Part shown: positions 56,969 through 64,000 of the stretch, one piece after another | Layout of the letters: each line of letters begins with the position of its first letter | How positions within the stretch are numbered: position 1 is the stretch's first letter | DNA from: Kalaharituber pfeilii | Lineage: Eukaryota; Ascomycota; Pezizomycetes; Pezizales; Pezizaceae | Direction of reading: 5' to 3' | DNA length: 64,000 nucleotides | NCBI GenBank assembly: GCA_015179045.1 | Contig: WHUZ01000043.1 | Coordinates: 186,001-250,000, forward strand | Translations under genes and position numbers: made by a program | Notes under the pieces: model-generated | Told to the model about the DNA's origin: nothing | What the model saw: the letters and a program-made list of their open reading frames with translations, nothing else | Database searches by the model: none

Positions 56969-58128
56969 CTTGCGTATGATTGCATCAAGTTATCGCATTA
57001 AGCCTATAAAGTACTACAGTAGTGCTTGTTATTCACTAGTGCTTGTCAGGAATTCCCTGTGCACATATCGTGATAAGATTTGGACTTGACTACAGTGTTA
57101 GATGAACAGCGTGGATCCTTAGCCACTTTGACTCATGTTTTGCGCTAATTGTGATGCTGTGGGACAGTGTGATTCGATTGGTAGAATATACTGCCCCACT
57201 CAAGGCATTTTCAAGAAGATGCATATAAGAAACTTAACTTGTCATCGCCATGATTGTGAGAATGACTCGACGGTTCGAGACTCGAGAGCTTGTGCCAGTG
57301 GATTCGCAATTGCGGCAGTGGAGTAACAGGCTTTGGGTAGATATCATGGTCACGAGGTATACTCTTCTGAACTATTCGTGCATTACGCTACAATACCGTA
57401 CGCATGCCGATTCCCGGTTTCTGATAAAAAGGTAGGGCTGCATATCGATATAGTACAGGCTTGTTCATGATGCTGTCACGTTTAAAAGGACCCTTGTTCA
57501 GCTGAAAGGTGGCAATTACAAATGCAACCATTGTCAAGGCTGCAGTCAGTGCATCACTATTATTCAAATGCATGCACAGCACAAACTTAACTTACCCAGC
57601 GACTTGTAACGTTTGAATCAATGCAGGGGCAATAGCCCTATATGCGGATGAAAAGCTTAGCAAGACTGCACCGAAGCCGGAAGCACTGGGCTACGAGGCC
57701 TGTGATATGTCCACGCGCAATTTTAAAGTCTCAATTTGGTATGCTTATTCAATATACGTAATGGCTAATGCTATTCGGTTTCTAAACCGTGAGTACTCAA
57801 CTGTTTCCAGGTTCAGTACTTTGATATGATGCGAGGGTTGTTCCTTGATAACATGGCATAGTGCAGTAATTCGCTAAGTTTTACCAGGACAATTAAAGTT
57901 GCAGCTTATCAATCTATGAATCTAATTGAATCCTTCAGGTACGGCCTGCAAGCTTAAGTAGCTACAACCTTGTGCCTAGCATACAACAATAGCTAGATAC
58001 TTATAACCCTCCACCATAAATATGCGAATGGTCTGCAGACGCATAACGGGTATTTTATATGCAATTGGTTATTACTGATATACTAGAACATTTACAGCAT
58101 ATAGTTGAAGCCTTTTAACTTCTTCTCA

Positions 58129-58174
58129 GCCCTGCCATGGCGAACAGCTGCATGCGGGGTCACGTGATAAAAAA
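58129..58174 (+). mobile_element. A-tailed hairpin retroposon, copy C
   Basis: Body CCCTGCCATGGCGAACAGCT...GCGGGGTCACGTGAT with an A7 tail. Flanked by ACTTCTTCTCA (58118-58128) and ACCTCTTCTCA (58175-58185), an 11-bp duplication with one difference. Confidence 0.65.
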
Positions 58175-59205
58175 ACCTCTTCTCACGGGACGTTCATGAT
58201 TCAATGGCGCCCCCATACAAACGTGCTCACTTTACTGTGGAGAACTCAGTTACACAGGCAAGTCTAATAGGCTTGTACACTTGCATCGGCGCTTACAAAC
58301 TCTGCTAGCAATTATTGCCCAAAGAAGTTAGTGAATTAGTAATGATACATTGCATTGCATGCCCACAATGCAGATGCCGTTTCCAGAACTGAGAAGCGGT
58401 GTGTGCTTCAAGTTTCAGTTGGCTCAATTCCTTGTAACCGGGCTCAATTGGAATAGAGGCTTTGAGGCTCAACAATATGTATGACAGGGATGTAGAGTTA
58501 ATTTCGATGTATTACATGTGTACTTAAGCCTTGTCTAGCCACATTGGGGGAATTTGGAAGCCCACATCATTCGACGACATTGATTGTCTCGGAATCTGCT
58601 TCAATTTAGGAAATACCGAGACCCGGCCACCTCCGCCCGTTTATGTCCGGTCATACTACTAGTACCTAATAGTTAGTGGTCAAAGTAGATATCTACAATT
58701 CATGTCGTGGAACTTCACTTTGTTCCAACAAATTGACAGGACAGGATGAGCTCCAGAAAATATGCCTGCCCAGCCACATACTTACACTTCCCCAATTCCA
58801 ATTCTAGGGTGGCAAAGTAATTGAGTATTCCAATTTGTTGAACCTGAGCTTGATGCCCTATAAATCTGACGAGGGAAAGAGAGAGTATAGAGGATCAAGC
58901 AAGGACTCTCGGCCAGTAATGTCAGGATAGCTTACTAATCTCCATCAGCAAAATTTGTTTAGTTCTTAATGAAACAAAGCATGCCCCAAGGTTTAAGTAA
59001 TGTTGACACCTTGACAGTTGAACCAAGATCCGTATCTACCAATAAAGTTACTTAGCTTACAGTGGAATGGTGCATATGACTGACCGAGAATGGGCGCATA
59101 TATTCGAAGTCCCCAGCTAGGCCTTGCTTGAAGATGTCTCTGTTATGAATACCTAGTGAGTGGCTTGCTCATCAATAAACAAATGCTCGGCGTGCGCCCG
59201 CAATA

Positions 59206-59374
59206 CAGTCACACTCCTCCTACCGGATTTCCTATAACTGGATATCTTGTATTATTGGATGAAGCCCTTGCCCCCAAATTTCATTCTTCATAGTATGGCC
59301 TCTCTAAATGGACGTTTAGCCATATTAGATAAAGGCCGTGGCCCCGTGTAGATCCAATATGACAGGTTCGACTG
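59206..59374. mobile_element. 169-bp possible pogo-like MITE
   Basis: TA-CAGTC at 59204-59210 and GACTG-TA at 59370-59376 delimit the segment; the right end read inward begins CAGTCGAACC, like pogo/Fot1-type ends. The two ends diverge quickly, so this is tentative. Confidence 0.35.
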
Positions 59375-59789
59375 TAGCTAGTTAGTTAGGCCTAGGTCGA
59401 TCTGCACTGGCAGTGTAACCTTCGTTCAGGGCTATACGTTCTTGTATATCCTCCGGTGAGCATCACACTAGTCCTCGTTGTTGTCTAATAAATGTGGTCA
59501 CACAATGCCACTCCGTACTCCTATTGAAACACGATGAAACGTGCGAATTATGCTCTGAGGAACACACATCTCTCTACTCTGTGTCTACTTGGTTACCAGA
59601 GTACGAGTTAGAAACAAGAAACGTTGTCGACCGGAATATCTCCTTGTCGACGTTGTCCAGTACTTCTGAAGTCAGGGGCCCAGCTGCAACATGACGCAAC
59701 AACTATTAAGGCACCAGTTGACGGTACTTTGGTCGCGAATGAAGAATATGCCTACCTGTCGGGACGTGTTAACGTTGCATACAGCCAGA

Positions 59790-60001
59790 CTATTACCACT
59801 GTGTGGGGTCACGTCCCCCTCAGCGGCGGAAAATGGAGAGCTCGGATGCCTGCTCTGGGACTATTACCACTGTGTGGGGTCACGTCCCCCTCAGCGGCGG
59901 AAAATGGAGAGCTCGGATGCCTGCTCTGGGACTATTACCACTGTGTGGGGTCACGTCCCCCTCAGCGGCGGAAAAAGGAGAGCTCGGATGCCTGCTCTGG
60001 C
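59790..60001. repeat. Three tandem copies of a 71-bp unit
   Basis: Units start at 59790, 59861 and 59932 (CTATTACCACTGTGTGGGGT...); copies 1 and 2 are identical and copy 3 has one base change (AAAATGG to AAAAAGG) before it ends. Period 71 is not a multiple of 3, yet all three plus-strand frames remain open across the array. Confidence 0.95.
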
Positions 60002-60351
60002 ATTAAAATGAACAGCCTGCTAGTTGCTATCCATGTATAGCTAACGGCAGCGGGGGTATACAGATAGGCTCGTATCTGGTTGGGTTACTCTTAGTGGCCC
60101 GTTTTCTGGAAAGTGGCGTGTACTATCTCGGCAGACTAGCTAACTTGCTGTTCCTGAGCCTGTGTAAACCCAGCCCTACGTTGCTTTGTCATTGAATGTG
60201 TGCCTACTGCGTACTTATGTCTGTGTATGTGCTACCTATCTTGTGACACCATGCTATATAGTCACAAAATCTGTAGCGAGGCATCCCACCCCAGTTTCAA
60301 CGGCTGGCCACGAATCACGTGCCAATCTAGGTCCAGGGCAGAAGGGGCTTT

Positions 60352-60404
60352 CTTTTTTTTGTTCACATGACCCCGCATACAAGCATTAAGTCTATGGCAG
60401 GGAC
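60352..60404 (-). mobile_element. A-tailed hairpin retroposon, copy D
   Basis: On the minus strand: GT, body CCCTGCCATAGACTTAATGC...ATGCGGGGTCATGTGAAC, then A8 and G; 53 bp in all. Flanked by an exact 14-bp duplication GCAGAAGGGGCTTT (60338-60351 and 60405-60418). It is the clearest case in the window. Confidence 0.8.
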
Positions 60405-61552
60405 GCAGAAGGGGCTTTGATGCATTGAGGATTAAGACGTTGAGCCCGCAGTTGGTACGAAAGTAAGAGATCCAAGCTGCAAACTCGCGTCTAAAGATCC
60501 ACCCACCTCAGTAGTTCCACCACTGGGACCCCATCCCCTTCGTCCGTCTCCGGTGGTCGGTAAATCGCTTCCAGCCCGCCCGGCCACTTCCTACTCCACG
60601 TCCTGCACCTGTCCCATATGTGTGAAGTTGTTTCCTCCTCTTCTCCGCACCATCTGCATTCCGGTCCGTCCGCCTTTCCGATCTTGTGTCTCCAGGAACT
60701 AGCAATTGGCTAAGTGGAAGCAATCTCGCCGCAAGCCAGAAGTCTGAAAGTGCCAAACTCAAGCCCGGCCCATCAATTGATAATCATGATTACAAGTGTA
60801 TTCATTCGTTCCTACAGCCTTGGAGCATAGTTCCGCTATTCTTTCTACTTCATCTTTCATCTTATTCTGGAAAGGCTCTGCAAATGAAGAAGCTTTGAAT
60901 ATACGTTGTAAATAGCAATCCACTCGCTTGCTACCAGGGTTTGGATTTGTGCGGAGAGTCGATTCTATGACATCGAGGTTTCATGGGTAGTAGTCGAACT
61001 CTGAGAAATTGGTCATGCGGGTAAACATCGTACTGCCTCATGAGTTACTGTTGCTCAAGTGCCTGGGTTCACACTTTATTCTTAGCTGCGACCAAGGAAT
61101 GAACTACACATGCAATGGGCCTGTAGGCGTCTGGTAACTTTCGCTCGCCACAATACATGAATCTCCTCGCAAAGTTCTTATAGACAGTACAGTTCGTGAT
61201 AATGTGCTCGTGTTTCCTGTTGTACTCCTCAATCTTCATGTGTCGAGATGTATGTAGATTAACAACGGTTTGTATTGATTTTTTTTGTTAATAAAAATCA
61301 TTACTCGCATGCCGCCTTACAGGCTATGGCGAGATAGGTTTGTGTTGATGGCAGGAGAATGATGACGAGAGATCGAGACATGAACAATTTTCATGCCAAG
61401 AAGAAGTTCTACTAAATATACGTGCATTCACCGCTGTACTTCTACTAATATTGTACTGTACCTTGCTAGTACTAGTATGTAATAGGGGAGCTCTAATTCA
61501 GTACGTATGTAAATGCTTTGCATAATCTACATCGCTTGGAGTAGAAAGTAAC

Positions 61553-61606
61553 ATCGCCATAGCCCATAGGGCGGCACGCGATCACTGATATAAAAAAAAA
61601 AAAAAA
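61553..61606 (+). mobile_element. A-tailed short retroposon with different body (copy E)
   Basis: A 39-nt body ATCGCCATAGCCCATAGGGC...GCGATCACTGATAT is followed by A15 and flanked by GTAGAAAGTAAC (61541-61552) and GTAGAAAGCAAC (61607-61618), a 12-bp duplication with one difference. The body length equals that of copy C and it shares GCCAT and TCACTGAT-like parts, but most bases differ, so it may be a diverged member or a second source RNA. Confidence 0.6.
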
Positions 61607-64000
61607 GTAGAAAGCAACCATATACTATTATATCTTATATTTGTACTTCATAAACTTGCAGCGTGATGAGAATTTGGGAATGTCCGGAGCAGGAGACATT
61701 GATACTAAATGTACGTGTCTTGGCGATTCAGTTCTTTTCTCTCGCCAGTTACCCTGAGGGACTTGTTGACAGATCAAAGAGTCTGGGATGACCACAAAAA
61801 AGAGAACATGTGATGATAACATTCTACCTCACCTTGGTGCCTCTAAAGGTCTCACCATCGAAATTACTAAGGGCCCCGATGGCTATCGTGATGGGAAAGT
61901 CCACCGTGTATTGCATTAACACTCAAGAATCGTAGTTAACCAAAAACTACTCTTTTAGGTAAACATCATGATCACTTCATGGTAGTCTAGTTACCAGTAT
62001 TCATGGTAATGGAAGGAGATCCCAAATTAGCCAGAGGCTTCTAACTAACATTCATATATAGATATAGAAACAAGGGAAATCAGGGAGAACAAATTAATGC
62101 TCTGCTGGTTGCAGTAGGGAAATAGCCCCCTCTATTTTCAGCCCTCGTAAGCTCGTTAAGGTAAAATATGGCGTGAGGGCTACATTTGTCATTCTATTCT
62201 AAGATCGTCTATTAGAGTGGGGTTGCAGCCGTCAAGGTCCCCAGACAATTTTGCCGCGTGCAGATACACACGGGTCAATTCCGTTTGTGAATGCAGCTAC
62301 AGTAAACCTTGCATACCAGCTGAGGACATTGTAGAGCTAAGGCTGTAATTTCTAGCATTCAGACTAATAGTGGTGAATATTAGTAATCGTCGAGAAACAT
62401 AAACCCTTATGAGGCGGTTATCCATCTTCATCAAGCAACGAAGATGACAGTCTGGGCATGGGAACAGCGAATACGGGCTAGATTGTTCTGGAGCTTCTAA
62501 TGATTGAGAACCGCCTTCGTATACGTAATTCCTGCAACAGAACCACATCTTATAGGATTGGGAAACGAGGTACGCATGCAAGAGTTGTACCCGGCCGAAC
62601 TGGTACGCCCCGCTACCGGAGAACGATATAGCTATAAATGGTCCATGACCTGGCTAGTTTGGGATTCCTTTCTCTGCCCTTGACCAAGTCCTACAAGCGT
62701 AAATCCGAAAGGATGTGAGCAGGCTATGGGGCCGTTCATGCATGCACGAGAAATAAAAGAACGTACCAAGCTGTCAAACGGTTTACTGGAGAAGATAGCT
62801 TACAGAGGCGCAAGGCAGCCTCTAGTGGCACCCATAACTGAAATCTAATCTCACTTGGTCTGGTTTGGTATCTTAACATACTGTAAATGAAACTTGAACA
62901 GGGTTAGATTCGACAGCGCCATCACTGGGTGAAGGCAGTGGCGGCAGAAGCTGGACTGGCAACCAGTTCTCATTTTGAATTGTTAAAGGTTCACTACTAC
63001 TTCGTTATAACTAGTATATTACTCTTACTAATGTCAAACACGAGCTCTATTTCATGTCAATGACTATTATCATCATTTACAGACCTTTCCGATTAAGCGA
63101 GATGCCAATGGACGCTCTTGAGGCTACTTTCGACCCGTTCAGCAGCCTTTCGGTGCCTGTCCTACAATCGACAGAATTCATTTTGGTTACTACCCATCCG
63201 GCTATGGAAGTGGCGCACCTTGTGAATGTCGATTAGCTTATATCGGACGATTGCCCTCTTATTTGACTATGTTCTGATTCTCTTGGATGTGCTTATCGCT
63301 TGGGAAAGGATTCAGGACTCCATTTATGAAAGCTGCCATTGGTGGAAGTATTCGGCATGATTTGTTCTTCCTTGTGTGCTTGATATATAACTCGTATGTA
63401 TGATGTGAAAGGGAGATATATAGAAATACCATCAATACAGTATATCTTGCTGTTATTTCTGGTTTAGTTTAGGCATTTTAAGCATCCAGCAGTGTACCCT
63501 CATGTGAAATTTCCTCGAAGTACAGTCAGACGACGAAATAGTTGAATAGTGCTAATAGCTATAAGCAGCTTCTGGAAGGAACTGAACCATGACGGAATGG
63601 AGCGGGGAGCTCTTGAATGTCAGGGTGGTGGTCACCTGACATAGGCACGCAACCTCAGGCCTGGTGCCAAGCGGGGGCCAAACACCTTCAAGTAGTTCAG
63701 CCAGCGGCAGCATGTAATGCTGCTGACCTACCTTTCGGTGCAACGTTGTTGCAATCCTTAACATTAAATCTTCGACAGGTTGCTATTGTGCTAAATCCTG
63801 TGTAGGTCCACTTGAATTGGTTCACACATGGGAGATCATTGTTACATACATAGTATGCATACTTAGTAGGGTGGGTAAGAAGCTTAATCCTTCGACTTGC
63901 GCTGAAGTAAGTATCAAAGAGATAGGTGGTATATTTCGTAAAACTTGGTTTGATGGCAGGCGAGTGTACGATATTTGCGCCCCGGGAAAAATAAATCTGA

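Larger units (their letters stand above)
49710..64000. other. 14.3-kb gene-free region with many small insertions
   Basis: No gene recognised on either strand; Met-initiated frames rarely exceed 100 codons and have no domain features. The DNA is moderately AT-rich and carries the T50 run, several short terminal-inverted-repeat elements, the A-tailed hairpin insertions and a 71-bp tandem repeat, all listed separately. The remaining DNA (for example 52.9-55.1 and 61.7-64 kb) shows no structure that I can name. Confidence 0.5.

Noticed and set aside
59790..60001. CRISPR-like array
   Set aside because: Contiguous tandem units without variable spacers in an apparently eukaryotic genome; a minisatellite.

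Overview
The window reads as nuclear DNA of a filamentous ascomycete (Pezizomycotina; class not resolved). The basis is three Zn2Cys6 (Gal4-type) transcription factors, a fungal-type Med19/Rox3, a mitochondrial Hsp78, a Rad10, and many short spliceosomal introns of about 60-280 nt with GTRNGT-type donors. Genes are sparse: about ten protein genes in 64 kb, separated by long gene-free stretches full of homopolymer runs, microsatellites and small insertion elements.

Layout. 1-2399 (-): N-terminal part of a six-exon Zn2Cys6 regulator running off the left edge. 5674-8147 (+): a complete six-exon Stb5-like Zn2Cys6 factor. 9114-10241 (-) and 12931-13470 (+): two unrelated secreted Cys-containing proteins; the second has a 105-bp duplicated promoter-like segment upstream. 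16193-17750 (-): Mediator subunit Med19/Rox3. 17751-27647: gene-free, with a strongly G-rich repetitive block at 18.4-19.5 kb. 27648-29149 (+): Rad10/ERCC1 with a 14-nt microexon, convergent with 29997-31098 (-), a membrane-anchored Grx6/Grx7-type glutaredoxin. 31099-37475: gene-free. 37476-39860 (+): a five-exon conserved-looking protein of unknown function. 41664-44427 (-): mitochondrial disaggregase Hsp78/ClpB with a near-perfect five-unit heat shock element about 490 bp upstream. 48235-49635 (+): an AflR-like Zn2Cys6 regulator whose last segment appears shifted out of frame by a G homopolymer. 49710-64000: gene-free and rich in small mobile elements.

The genes are not an operon or an obvious pathway cluster. 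Housekeeping functions (transcription, DNA repair, redox, mitochondrial proteostasis) are interspersed with fast-evolving secreted proteins and regulators. The AflR-like factor has no biosynthetic genes beside it in the window.

The most unusual feature is a set of very small A-tailed insertions at 56.6-61.6 kb. Four share a body of about 40 nt that can fold as a hairpin (CCCTGCCAT...ATGCGGGG), all start at the same 5' position, end in poly-A or an AAAAAT repeat, and at least three are flanked by target-site duplications of 10-14 bp. A fifth insertion has a related-length body, an A15 tail and a 12-bp duplication. They look like retroposed copies of a tiny structured RNA. The same 14 kb holds several short terminal-inverted-repeat (MITE-like) elements and a three-copy 71-bp tandem repeat. 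All exon-intron structures were worked out by eye from splice motifs and frame continuity; none is supported by transcript data.
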